Shown: piece after piece, positions 11,199 through 19,014 of the stretch | Numbering within the stretch: position 1 is the first letter of the stretch | Layout of the letters: every line of letters begins with the position of its first letter | Origin: Pseudomonadota bacterium | GTDB lineage: Bacteria > Pseudomonadota > Alphaproteobacteria > Rhodospirillales > Magnetospirillaceae | Direction of reading: 5' to 3' | DNA length: 64,000 bases | Assembly: GCA_023426365.1 (NCBI GenBank) | Contig: JAFAAW010000079.1 | Span: 62,001-126,000 of the forward strand | Notes under the pieces: model-generated | What the model was told of the DNA's origin: nothing | Database searches by the model: none | The model's input: the letters and a program-made list of their open reading frames with translations, nothing else | Made by a program: the position numbers and the translations under genes

Positions 11199-11648
11199 TC
11201 AGCGCTCGCCGTTCTCGGCCAGCTTGGCGACGCGGCGGGCATGCCGGCCGCCTTCGAATTCGGTGTCCAGGAAGATGTCCAGGCAATCCTTGGCGATCTC
11301 GGGACCGATGGTGCGGCCGCCCAGCACCAGCACGTTGGCGTCGTTGTGCAGGCGGCACATGCGCGCGCCGTAGGCGTCGTGCACCAGGGCGGCGCGAACG
11401 TGGGCGAAACGGTTGGCGGCGATGGAGATGCCGATGCCCGAGCCGCACATCAGGACGCCGCGGGCGGCCTTGCCCTGCCTGATCGCATCGGCGATGGCGA
11501 CGGCGAAATCCGGATAATCGACCGACTGCGCGCCGTCGGTGCCCAGATCGAGGACGGCGAAGCCGCGGCCTTCCAGGTGGCGGGCCAGCAGCGACTTCAA
11601 CTCGACGCCGCCGTGATCCGAGGCCAGCGCGATGGTTTCCTTGCTCAT
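11199..11648 (-). CDS. rpiB: Ribose 5-phosphate isomerase B
   Basis: A 149-residue enzyme interconverting ribose 5-phosphate and ribulose 5-phosphate. MSKETIALASDHGGVELK carries the Asp-His of the family N terminus, CGSGIGISIAANR holds the catalytic Cys and anion hole, and AALVHDAYGARMCRLHNDANVLVLGGR follows. The start at 11648 begins the conserved first strand; the open frame further upstream is not family-like. It is the first gene of the leftward rib cluster. Its product ribulose 5-phosphate is the RibB substrate, so the linkage is metabolically sensible (inference). Confidence 0.95.
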   Translation of the reverse strand: MSKETIALASDHGGVELKSLLARHLEGRGFAVLDLGTDGAQSVDYPDFAVAIADAIRQGKAARGVLMCGSGIGISIAANRFAHVRAALVHDAYGARMCRLHNDANVLVLGGRTIGPEIAKDCLDIFLDTEFEGGRHARRVAKLAENGER

Positions 11649-11948
11649 GCCGAAAAATTCCTGCGGGATCAGGAGAGAACAGGATCGCTCAATACCATAT
11701 CTCGACACAATTTGCCAATGCGCCACCACCGCGTGGGGCGCAGCCGCAAGATCACGGCTGCACTGCAACAATGCCAGAAACCACCCCTACGACCATTCCG
11801 GATTGGCAAGTGATCACCCAGCCCAACCACAGACCATTGGGGTATAGGTCTCTCCCTAAAGTGGGTCATTTATTGAAAATGGCAGTCTTCAAAAGAAATC
11901 ATTATTCTTGCTTCGCAGATAGGAATTGACAGCAAAGATGAGCCGTGC
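11649..11948. promoter_or_regulatory. 300-bp divergent intergenic region, rpiB / mucR-like
   Basis: No gene was recognised here. The stretch is lower in GC than its surroundings and must hold the leftward promoter of the rpiB-glyA-rib run and the rightward promoter of the mucR-like gene. I could not place a convincing -35/-10 pair or a MucR-type repeat. Confidence 0.5.
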
Positions 11949-12446
11949 ATGATGGATACAGCCTCGGCAAGAACCTCTGCGGACACCCAAATGACTGACA
12001 TCACCGCCGACAAGACCAACCGCGACGACCTTCTGCGCATGGCCGTGGACGTTGTCGCCGCCTATGTGAGCAAGAACCCTCTGCCCGCCGGTCAAATCCC
12101 GGAGGTCATTCATACGGTCTACGCCTCGCTGTCTTCGCTGGAAACCGGTGTGCCGGAGGCCAAGTCCGAAGCGCCGAAACCTGCCGTTCCGGTCAAGAAG
12201 TCGGTCACGCCCGACTACATCGTCTGCCTTGAAGACGGCAAGAAGCTGAAGATGCTCAAGCGGCATCTGCGCACCACCTACAACATGACTCCCGACGAAT
12301 ACCGGGCCAAGTGGGCGCTGCCGCCGGATTATCCCATGGTGGCCCCCAATTACGCCGCCCAGCGCTCCGATTTCGCCAAGAAGATCGGCTTGGGCCGCAA
12401 GGCTGGCGAGGGCGACGAGAAGCCCGGCCGCCGCAAGTCGCGCTGA
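11949..12446 (+). CDS. MucR/Ros-family transcriptional regulator, variant zinc-finger
   Basis: 165 residues. The DNA-binding core (about 75-145) reads TPDYIVCLEDGKKLKMLKRH, then LPPDYPMVAPNYA and AKKIGLGR, diagnostic of MucR/Ros. Ros uses C-x2-C-x9-H-x4-H for zinc; here the second Cys is Asp (CLED) and the last ligand position has Thr/Tyr (RHLRTTYN). Zinc may therefore not be needed, as reported for Mesorhizobium Ml proteins. The family are global, often H-NS-like regulators of surface polysaccharide and cell-cycle genes. The start is uncertain: ATG 11949 is used, and 11991 (MTDITADK) is an equally plausible start. A terminator follows. Confidence 0.9.
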   Translation: MMDTASARTSADTQMTDITADKTNRDDLLRMAVDVVAAYVSKNPLPAGQIPEVIHTVYASLSSLETGVPEAKSEAPKPAVPVKKSVTPDYIVCLEDGKKLKMLKRHLRTTYNMTPDEYRAKWALPPDYPMVAPNYAAQRSDFAKKIGLGRKAGEGDEKPGRRKSR

Positions 12447-12463
12447 GCACCGCTCATGAAACA

Positions 12464-12490
12464 GGGCCGCATCCCCGGGGGATGCGGCCC
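12464..12490 (+). terminator. Rho-independent terminator after the mucR-like gene
   Basis: The 12-bp stem GGGCCGCATCCC / GGGATGCGGCCC has a 3-nt loop and is followed by TTTTC. It is well placed after the stop at 12446. Confidence 0.88.
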
Positions 12491-12531
12491 TTTTCAATTG
12501 CCGGAATGTGCCGTTCTTGCCTGCAACTCGT

Positions 12532-12723
12532 TTACGCCCCTGATTTGGCGTTCTTGTTGAGGACGTATTCCAGCTTGCGCAGTGCCGTTTGCTTCAGACG
12601 CAACTCGCCGGCGGCCGCATCCCCGACAATGGATATCTCGGTCCCGGTGGCCGCATCGATGGCGGAGACCTTCACATAGGCCCCGATGCGGCGCATTTCG
12701 AACAGCACTTCACGCGCGGCCAT
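12532..12723 (-). CDS. Small conserved alphaproteobacterial protein (DUF6898-like)
   Basis: 63 residues, starting MAAREVLFEMRRIGAYVKVS and then AIDAATGTEISIVGDAAAGE; the C-terminal basic helix is LRKLEYVLNKN. The pattern matches a short uncharacterised alphaproteobacterial family I believe is DUF6898. The function is unknown. Its start overlaps the end of the upstream acyl-CoA hydrolase gene by 14 nt, so the two are probably co-translated. The open frame continues upstream, but that part is the antisense of the hydrolase phase and is not used. Confidence 0.7.
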   Translation of the reverse strand: MAAREVLFEMRRIGAYVKVSAIDAATGTEISIVGDAAAGELRLKQTALRKLEYVLNKNAKSGA

Positions 12724-13789
12724 GGCAGCCTCCTTCCTGGTCGAATACAAGCTCATCATCCAGCGGCGCGAAGAAGGCATCAACACCGTGCGCCAAAACT
12801 TCGGCCAAAGTGGCGGGCGCCCAGCGCGGAGTGCGATCCTTGTCCACCAGAGCGGCGCGGATGCCCTCGAAGAACTCCTCGCCGCGCAGGAAGGCGCGGG
12901 CCATGCGGTATTCACGCGCGATGGCCGCTTCAAAGGACATCCCCTTCCCTTCAGTCAATTGCCGGAAGATCACGGCCAGGCTGGTCGGCGACGCTGCCGC
13001 CATCAATCGGGCGGCGTCGGCCAGCCATGGTTCCCCGCGCCCCTCCAGGCGCGCGACCACCGAGGAAATGTCGGCGGCGGCAAAGCATTCCTCCAGCACG
13101 GCCATGCGGTCGGGCCACGGGCTGGAATGGTTGGGCGCGCGGTGGACGCCGGCCAGCACCTGGGCGACCGAGGCGGCCGGATCGGCGCTGCCGGCGGCGC
13201 GGGCCAGGTCCCGCTTCAATCCGTCCAGTTCCGCCGACGGCACATAATGGGTGGCCAAGCCCGCCCAAAGCATGTCCGTCGCATCCAGCCGCGCCCCGGT
13301 CAGCCCCAGGTAAAGGCCGAGACTTCCCGGTGCGCGTGACAGGAAATGGGTGCCCCCCACATCGGGGAAGAAGCCGATGGCCGCCTCGGGCATGGCGAAG
13401 ACCGTGCGCTCGGTGACCACCTGATATTGCCCGTTGAGCGACAAGCCGGCGCCGCCACCCATCACCAGGCCATCCAAAATGGCCACGTAGGGCTTGCCAT
13501 AGCGGTGGATCGCACGGTTCAGGGTGTATTCCTGGCGGAACAGCATATGGTTGGCGGCCATATCGCCACGCTGGCGGGCGCTCCAGACCGCCTTGATGTC
13601 GCCGCCGGCACAAAAGGCACGGCCGCCGGCCCCTTCGATCATCACCGCGCCAATGGACGCATCCTCGGCCCACGCCCGCAACTGGTCGTGGATGACGGGA
13701 AACTGCGCCGGTCCCAGCGCGTTAAGGACGGCAGGCCGGTTCAGACGGATAACACCCAGGCCGCCCTCGTGAAAAAACTCGGTATCCAT
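12710..13789 (-). CDS. 3-hydroxyisobutyryl-CoA hydrolase / enoyl-CoA hydratase-isomerase family protein
   Basis: A 359-residue crotonase-fold enzyme. RAFCAGGDIKAVW and LDGLVMGGGAGLS form the CoA oxyanion hole. MPEAAIGFFPDVGGTHFLSR with its Glu and Asp is typical of the HIBCH branch rather than plain hydratases, and the extended C-terminal region (about 200-359) fits too. The likely role is hydrolysis of 3-hydroxyisobutyryl-CoA in valine catabolism (family inference). It is divergent from metY across a 165-bp regulatory gap and overlaps the small DUF6898-like gene downstream. Confidence 0.9.
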   Translation of the reverse strand: MDTEFFHEGGLGVIRLNRPAVLNALGPAQFPVIHDQLRAWAEDASIGAVMIEGAGGRAFCAGGDIKAVWSARQRGDMAANHMLFRQEYTLNRAIHRYGKPYVAILDGLVMGGGAGLSLNGQYQVVTERTVFAMPEAAIGFFPDVGGTHFLSRAPGSLGLYLGLTGARLDATDMLWAGLATHYVPSAELDGLKRDLARAAGSADPAASVAQVLAGVHRAPNHSSPWPDRMAVLEECFAAADISSVVARLEGRGEPWLADAARLMAAASPTSLAVIFRQLTEGKGMSFEAAIAREYRMARAFLRGEEFFEGIRAALVDKDRTPRWAPATLAEVLAHGVDAFFAPLDDELVFDQEGGCHGRA

Positions 13790-13832
13790 TCCACCCCTCG
13801 CTATAGCCTACAGATTCAGTGGATTTTTGTAA

Positions 13833-13853
13833 TTGACAGCAGTTTTTTGCTGT
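13833..13853. promoter_or_regulatory. Possible metY promoter element with overlapping inverted repeat
   Basis: TTGACA at 13833-13838 is a perfect -35 hexamer, but no good -10 is found at 17 nt (AATTTT is the best). Overlapping it, ACAGCA-N6-TGCTGT (13836-13853) forms a symmetrical site that could be an operator for metY or for the divergent hydrolase gene. Confidence 0.35.
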
Positions 13854-13873
13854 GGAATTTTTCAATTGCCCAT

Positions 13874-13918
13874 GCGGCGGTTCGGCACGACGGTGTGGCC
13901 TTTCCGTCGCTGCGCCGC
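13874..13918 (+). other. Structured 5' leader of metY
   Basis: Two nested perfect stems: GCGGCG (13874-13879) with CGCCGC (13913-13918), and CGACGG (13888-13893) with CCGTCG (13904-13909). They lie between the probable promoter and the AGGAGA ribosome site of metY. This could be a leader regulatory structure; it does not clearly match SAM-II or SAH riboswitches. Confidence 0.35.
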
Positions 13919-13954
13919 CAGCCACTTTGCGCGTCGCTATAACAGGAGATCCAA

Positions 13955-15247
13955 ATGTCCGTGAAGAGTGTGCATCCCGAAACCCTGGTTCTCCATGCCG
14001 GCTATCGCAGCGATCCGACCACCAATTCCGTTGCCGTGCCGATCTATCAGACCACGTCCTATCAGTTCCGCGATGCCGATCACGCCAGCAACCTGTTCGC
14101 GCTGAAGGAACTGGGCAACATCTACACCCGCATCATGAACCCGACCACCGACGTGCTGGAACAGCGCCTGGCCGCCCTGGAAGGCGGCGTGGCGGCGCTG
14201 GCGCTGTCGTCGGGCCAGGCGGCCAGCACCTTCGCCATTCTGAACGTGGCCCAGGCCGGTGACAACTTCGTCACCTCGACCGACCTTTACGGCGGCACCT
14301 GGAACCTGTTCGCCAATACCTTCAAGCAACTGGGAATCGAAGCCCGCTTCGTCGATCCGGCCGATCCCGAGGCCTTCGTGCGCGCCACCGACGAGCGCAC
14401 CCGCGCCTGGTACGCCGAAACCCTGCCCAATCCCAAGCTGCAGGTGTTCCCCATCGCCGAGGTGGCCAAGCTGGCCGATCAGGTCGGCGTGCCCCTGATC
14501 ATCGACAACACCGCCGCCCCCATCATCGCCCGTCCGCTCGAACTGGGCGCCCACATCGTCGTCTATTCGACCACCAAGTACATCGGCGGCCATGGCACCT
14601 CCATCGGCGGCGCCATCGTGGATTCGGGCAAGTTCGACTGGGAGAAGCACGCCAAGCGCTTCCCGCTGCTGAACGAACCCGACCCCAGCTACCACGGCGC
14701 CGTGTGGACCCAGGCGGTCAAGCCGCTCGGCCCGATCGCCTACATCCTGCGCGCCCGCGTCACCCTGCTGCGCGATATCGGTGCGGCCATCAGCCCGTTC
14801 AACGCCTTCCAGGCCATCCAGGGCCTGGAGACGCTGGCGCTGCGCATCCGCGCCCATAACGACAACGCCATCAAGGTGGCCGAATTCCTGGCCAAGCACT
14901 CCAAGGTGACCTCGGTCATCCATCCCAGCCAGCAAAGCGGTGAAGCCCGCCGCCGTGCCGATGCCGCGCTCAAGGGCGGCTATGGCGCCCTGCTCGGCTT
15001 CGAGCTGAAGGGCGGCGTCGAGGCCGGCAAGCGTTTCATCGACGCGCTCGAGCTGTTCTATCACGTCGCCAATATCGGCGATGCGCGCTCGCTGGCCATT
15101 CATCCCGCCAGCACCACCCACTCGCAATTGTCGGCCGAGGACCAGCTCGCCTCGGGCGTGACCCCCGGCTATGTGCGCCTGTCGGTCGGTATCGAGCACA
15201 TCGACGACATCATTGCCGACCTGGCCCAGGCCCTCGACAAGGCCTGA
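13955..15247 (+). CDS. metY: O-acetylhomoserine sulfhydrylase (O-acetylhomoserine aminocarboxypropyltransferase)
   Basis: A 430-residue PLP enzyme of the Cys/Met metabolism family that makes homocysteine from O-acetylhomoserine and sulfide. The N terminus SVKSVHPETLVLHAGYRSDP and IYQTTSYQFRDADHA, then NIYTRIMNPTTDVLEQRLAALEGG, are typical of MetY. The PLP lysine is K208 in VVYSTTKYIGGHGTSIGG. The insert and length (about 430) separate it from MetB/MetC/MetZ (about 390). It has the strong Shine-Dalgarno CAGGAGA and a stem-loop leader upstream; a terminator follows at 15269-15292. Confidence 0.95.
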   Translation: MSVKSVHPETLVLHAGYRSDPTTNSVAVPIYQTTSYQFRDADHASNLFALKELGNIYTRIMNPTTDVLEQRLAALEGGVAALALSSGQAASTFAILNVAQAGDNFVTSTDLYGGTWNLFANTFKQLGIEARFVDPADPEAFVRATDERTRAWYAETLPNPKLQVFPIAEVAKLADQVGVPLIIDNTAAPIIARPLELGAHIVVYSTTKYIGGHGTSIGGAIVDSGKFDWEKHAKRFPLLNEPDPSYHGAVWTQAVKPLGPIAYILRARVTLLRDIGAAISPFNAFQAIQGLETLALRIRAHNDNAIKVAEFLAKHSKVTSVIHPSQQSGEARRRADAALKGGYGALLGFELKGGVEAGKRFIDALELFYHVANIGDARSLAIHPASTTHSQLSAEDQLASGVTPGYVRLSVGIEHIDDIIADLAQALDKA

Positions 15248-15268
15248 TCCTGGCGATTGCGACGCACG

Positions 15269-15292
15269 GGGCCGGTCCGGAAGGACCGGCCC
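15269..15292 (+). terminator. Rho-independent terminator after metY
   Basis: The 10-bp stem GGGCCGGTCC / GGACCGGCCC has a GGAA tetraloop, then TTTCG. The T-run is short but the stem is strong. Confidence 0.75.
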
Positions 15293-15419
15293 TTTCGCAT
15301 TCATGGACAATTGTTCACTGGCGCGGCACTTTTGCGCGTGCGATTTCCCTGGAGCCGCGCGCCGCCACCGTTATGATGACGGCCACCCCCTCCCGCACCA
15401 CCAAACAGGAGACCGGACC

Positions 15420-16427
15420 GTGCCTGCGTTCCTGCCCCAAGCCGATTTTCCTTTCACCCGCATGCGCCGCAACCGCCGCCACGAGTGGTCGCGCCGGCTG
15501 GTGGCCGAAAACCGGCTGTCGGTGGATGATCTGATCTGGCCGCTGTTCGTGGTGGAGGGCAGCAATGTCCGCCAGCCCATCACCTCCATGCCGGGGGTCG
15601 AACGGCTGTCCATCGATCTGCTGGTGGATGCGGCGCAGATGGCCCGCGATCTGGGCATTCCGGCCGTCGCCGTGTTCCCGTCGGTGGATGCCGCATTGAA
15701 GACGCCCGACGGGCGCGAGGCCCTCAATCCGGACAATCTGGTGTGCCGGGCGGTGCGGGCCGTCAAAAAGGCGGTTCCCGATATCGGCGTGATCTGCGAC
15801 GTGGCGCTTGATCCGTTCAACTCCGACGGCCATGACGGTCTGGTGCACGACGGTTACGTGCTCAATGACGAAACCGTGGAAATCCTGGCCCGCATGGCAG
15901 TGGTGCAGGCCGAGGCGGGCTGCGATGTGGTCGCGCCGTCCGACATGATGGACGGGCGCATCCGCGCCATCCGCACCGGCCTGGACGAAGCCGGCCTGGA
16001 GCACGTGCAGATTCTGTCCTATGCCGCCAAATACGCGTCCGCCTTCTATGGTCCGTTCCGCGATGCCGTGGGATCCAAGGGGGCGCTCAAGGGCGACAAG
16101 AAAAACTATCAGATGGACGCCGCCAACACCGAGGAGGCCCTGCGCGAAGTCGCCATGGACATCCAGGAAGGCGCCGATCTGGTCATGGTCAAGCCGGGCC
16201 TGCCCTATCTGGACATCATCCGCGGGGTCAAGGACGCCTTTGGCGTTCCCACCTTCGCCTATCAGGTGTCGGGCGAGTACGCCATGATGAAGGCGGCGGC
16301 CCAGAACGGCTGGCTGGATTGGGACAAGGTGATCGTGGAAAGCTTGGTCGGTTTCAAGCGTGCCGGCGCCGATGCCATCCTGACCTATACCGCCCCCGAA
16401 GTGGCCCGGTTGCTGGCCAACCGCTAG
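15420..16427 (+). CDS. hemB: Delta-aminolevulinic acid dehydratase (porphobilinogen synthase)
   Basis: A 335-residue enzyme condensing two 5-aminolevulinate molecules to porphobilinogen in haem and bacteriochlorophyll synthesis. GTG at 15420 is used because CAGGAGA lies about 7 nt upstream. The metal loop reads DVALDPFNSDGHDG, Asp-rich without the Cys of zinc enzymes, so it is the Mg/K-type. The catalytic lysines lie in SYAAKYASAFYGPFRDA and VMVKPGLPYLD. SDMMDGRI and the C-terminal VGFKRAGADAILTY are also conserved. It is followed by an exceptionally long hairpin. Confidence 0.97.
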   Translation: MPAFLPQADFPFTRMRRNRRHEWSRRLVAENRLSVDDLIWPLFVVEGSNVRQPITSMPGVERLSIDLLVDAAQMARDLGIPAVAVFPSVDAALKTPDGREALNPDNLVCRAVRAVKKAVPDIGVICDVALDPFNSDGHDGLVHDGYVLNDETVEILARMAVVQAEAGCDVVAPSDMMDGRIRAIRTGLDEAGLEHVQILSYAAKYASAFYGPFRDAVGSKGALKGDKKNYQMDAANTEEALREVAMDIQEGADLVMVKPGLPYLDIIRGVKDAFGVPTFAYQVSGEYAMMKAAAQNGWLDWDKVIVESLVGFKRAGADAILTYTAPEVARLLANR

Positions 16428-16484
16428 AGCGGCGGGCGCCTTGACGCCTGGCCCGGCCCAGCGGGCCGGCGCGAACGCTCACCA

Positions 16485-16534
16485 TTCCATGAAGGAAAAG
16501 GCCGTGGTCGTCCACGGCCTTTTCCTTCATGGAA
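16485..16534. terminator. Perfect 23-bp hairpin after hemB
   Basis: Arms 16485-16507 and 16512-16534 are exact reverse complements with a TCGT loop. The inner core AAGGCCGTGG / CCACGGCCTT followed by TTCC looks like a hemB terminator, but the pairing continues far beyond a normal one and lacks a clean T-tract. A weaker CCGGCCC/GGGCCGG hairpin precedes it near 16452-16468. Confidence 0.6.
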
Positions 16535-16663
16535 CAACACGGAGCCGCTGTTATTAACCAAGGTCAAATATCAAGGGTACGAAGTCGCGTTAACATTGCC
16601 ATAAAGCACACTGAATATGCGCACTTTCTTTTATGCGCATCATCACATGAGCGGGAGGCAAGA

Positions 16664-17155
16664 ATGCGGCGATTTGCATTGGCTGGACTGATGGTGGCTG
16701 TACTGGCGACCCCGGCGCTGGCCAACGACAAGGAAAACGTCAATCCCAGTTGCGTCCTGGCGCCCGAGGCCAATTGCGGCTGGGCGGAACTGCGCAAGCT
16801 GAAAGCCCCCGGCAAGGATCTGCGCGACAGCCAGTTCCTGGCCACCCGCCTGGACGAAGCCGATCTGTCCGGCGCCAACCTGTCCGGCTCGCACCTGCAA
16901 TTGACCAATTTCCACAAGGCCAATCTGAAGGGCGCCGATCTGTCCTATTCGCACATGCATGCGGTCAATTTGGTCGGGGCCAATCTGGAAGGCGCCAACC
17001 TGGAAGGCGTCAACCTGCTGGATGCCAATTTGACCGGGGCCAACCTCAAGGGCGCCAACATCAAGAGGGTGCTGTGGACCGCCGCAGCGCTTTCCGGGGC
17101 GACCTGGGTGGACGGCCGTATCTGCGCCGAAGGGTCCAAGGGCGAGTGCCGCTGA
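16664..17155 (+). CDS. Exported pentapeptide-repeat protein
   Basis: 163 residues. Signal peptide MRRFALAGLMVAVLATPALA, likely cleaved before Asn-Asp. After a short Cys-containing segment (NPSCVLAPEANCGWAEL), residues about 50-140 are tandem A(D/N)LXX pentapeptides (LDEADLSGANLSGSHL, ANLKGADLS, ANLEGANLEGVNLLDANLTG), which form a right-handed beta-helix. The end has Cys residues (RICAEGSKGECR). The ATG at 16664 follows GGGAGG. The periplasmic role is unknown; pentapeptide proteins commonly act as scaffolds. Its gene converges on the GH17 gene with a shared terminator. Confidence 0.88.
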   Translation: MRRFALAGLMVAVLATPALANDKENVNPSCVLAPEANCGWAELRKLKAPGKDLRDSQFLATRLDEADLSGANLSGSHLQLTNFHKANLKGADLSYSHMHAVNLVGANLEGANLEGVNLLDANLTGANLKGANIKRVLWTAAALSGATWVDGRICAEGSKGECR

Positions 17156-17189
17156 ACCGCCCCATTCTCTGAGCCGCTTGGCTCAAGGA

Positions 17190-17220
17190 AAAACCCCCGC
17201 CGGATGACGGCGGGGGTTTT
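17190..17220. terminator. Bidirectional rho-independent terminator
   Basis: AAAACCCCCGCCG pairs with CGGCGGGGGTTTT around GATGA. It serves the convergent pentapeptide (+) and GH17 (-) genes. Confidence 0.88.
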
Positions 17221-17223
17221 GCT

Positions 17224-18972
17224 TTACTTCCTCAAGCGCCACTCGGCCACATATGGCAGGGCCATGACCGCCACCATGGCGGCCCATACCAGCATTTCCC
17301 CGTTGGCATAGGAAATCCGCACCAGCAACGGCAATTGCTCGGCAAAGGTCTGATGCATGGTCTGGAAGTCCTCGCCCAGATAGAGGGCCAAGGATTCCGA
17401 CAGCGGCGCCAGCACCACGGCCACCGCCAGCGCGATGGTCATTTCGCGGGCGGCCGCAGGGCGCGGCGGCACGCCGCCCGCAAACAGGCGGCTGATCGCG
17501 AACGCCTTTCGCCACGGCATGTCCAGCACCCACAGGCGGATCAGCGCCCAGCCGGTCAGCCCGACACACGGCACCAGGAATTCCAGGTTGGGAATGTCCC
17601 GATAGCGGCCGTTGAAGAACAGCAACAGCGTCACCACCCAGGCCAGCACGGCATAGGCGATGGCGAAACGCTCGCCCCACAGGCTGTGGGCCGGCTCGGC
17701 CCCCGTGCGCAGCGAGGGCGCGGCGACCTTGAGGATTAACCCTGCGAAAGCCGCATGGGCGGCGATGCGCAGCACGGTGATCAGGTCACGGATGACCGGT
17801 TCCACCGCCAGCCAGGCCTTGGACCCGGGCAGCAGCGTCGCCACCAGCCAGATGATGCGGTCGCTGTCGCGCGTCACCCAGGCATTGGTCGCCTGCCAGA
17901 CCACGCAAGCGGCCAGGATTTGGGTGAAGCCCGCCACCACCAGGGCACGGCCGGGCGCATAGGCATCGGCGCGGCGCAGGAAGAACAGGGCCGCCAGCAT
18001 GCCCAGCAGCGCGGAGCCGGCACCATGGCGCAGCCAGTCCGGGTTCTCCTGCACCGGTCCGGACATGCTGAACTTCACCCGCCGGTCCGCGTCCTCGACG
18101 CCCCAGAAGGCACCGACGGTACCCTCCAGCTTGGCTTTCCACGGCTGGTCAAAGGCTTCGACCACGTTGTAGTCAAAGCCGTTTTCCTTGGACACCTGGG
18201 CCAGCGTGCGCACGAACAGCGCGGCATTTTCCACGTTGACCGCCGCCGGGCCGCGGTTGCGGCCCTTGGTCGGCCATCCAGCCTCGCCGATCAGGATGGG
18301 CTTGCCGGGAAAGCGCTCCTGCATCATGCGATAGATCTTGACGATGTGTTGGGCGGCGTCTTCCACCCCGATGGGTTCATCCTCCCAATAGGGCAGGATG
18401 TGGATGGTGATGTAATCCACCTCGTCCGCCACCTGGGGATAGCGCAGATAGAACGCCCAAACGTCGGCATAGGACACCGGCTGCTTCACCGCCGCCCGCA
18501 CCTTGCGGATATAAGCGATCAACTCGTCCGGCTTGAGATCCTGGCGCAGCAGCACCTCGTTGCCGACGATGACCCGCTTAATGCTATCGGGATAGTCGTT
18601 GGCCGCCTTGATCAGGGCGTCCACCTCGGCCGCGTTGATGTCCAGCTTCTTGCCCAGCCAGGCGGAGTGCGTGACCTCGATGCCGTATTTGCGGGCCAGT
18701 TCCGGCACGATGTCCATGCCTTCGCGCGAGGTGTAGGTGCGCACGCCGCGGGTCACGCCGGCCAGGCCCTTCAGGTCCTCCTCGACCTGGGCCGGCGTCG
18801 GATATTCCTGTGCGATCGGGCTTTGGCCGCGACGGAACGGCGCGAACGACACCGACGGGAATGGCTCGTTGAAGGCAAGACCAACCGGGATCGGCCGGTT
18901 GAACCACCACCAGCCGGCAATGCTGCCGAAGGCGGTGGCAAGTATGATCAGCAGGACGGTAGGAAGACGCAT
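17224..18972 (-). CDS. GH17-type beta-1,3-glucanase/glucanosyltransferase domain fused to a polytopic membrane domain
   Basis: 582 residues. An N-terminal membrane anchor (about 5-24) precedes a TIM-barrel glycoside hydrolase family 17 domain (about 40-320). Its acid/base is E139 in VGNEVLLR and its nucleophile E230 in IGEAGWPTKG; YADVWAFYLRYP and YITIHILPYWED fit the family. From about 330 on there are several hydrophobic segments forming a C-terminal membrane domain. Related GH17 modules occur in NdvB-type synthesis of periplasmic cyclic glucans, but no GT2 synthase domain is here. It probably modifies beta-1,3-glucan in the periplasm or at the membrane (inference). Confidence 0.82.
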   Translation of the reverse strand: MRLPTVLLIILATAFGSIAGWWWFNRPIPVGLAFNEPFPSVSFAPFRRGQSPIAQEYPTPAQVEEDLKGLAGVTRGVRTYTSREGMDIVPELARKYGIEVTHSAWLGKKLDINAAEVDALIKAANDYPDSIKRVIVGNEVLLRQDLKPDELIAYIRKVRAAVKQPVSYADVWAFYLRYPQVADEVDYITIHILPYWEDEPIGVEDAAQHIVKIYRMMQERFPGKPILIGEAGWPTKGRNRGPAAVNVENAALFVRTLAQVSKENGFDYNVVEAFDQPWKAKLEGTVGAFWGVEDADRRVKFSMSGPVQENPDWLRHGAGSALLGMLAALFFLRRADAYAPGRALVVAGFTQILAACVVWQATNAWVTRDSDRIIWLVATLLPGSKAWLAVEPVIRDLITVLRIAAHAAFAGLILKVAAPSLRTGAEPAHSLWGERFAIAYAVLAWVVTLLLFFNGRYRDIPNLEFLVPCVGLTGWALIRLWVLDMPWRKAFAISRLFAGGVPPRPAAAREMTIALAVAVVLAPLSESLALYLGEDFQTMHQTFAEQLPLLVRISYANGEMLVWAAMVAVMALPYVAEWRLRK

Positions 18973-19014
18973 GGGATCGGGCTCTTGATTCCGCCGAACG
19001 GGCAGCCCGTCATA

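Noticed and set aside
13854..13954. SAM-II riboswitch upstream of metY
   Set aside because: The nested stems do not reproduce the SAM-II pseudoknot and its conserved core could not be aligned by eye; kept only as a generic leader structure.
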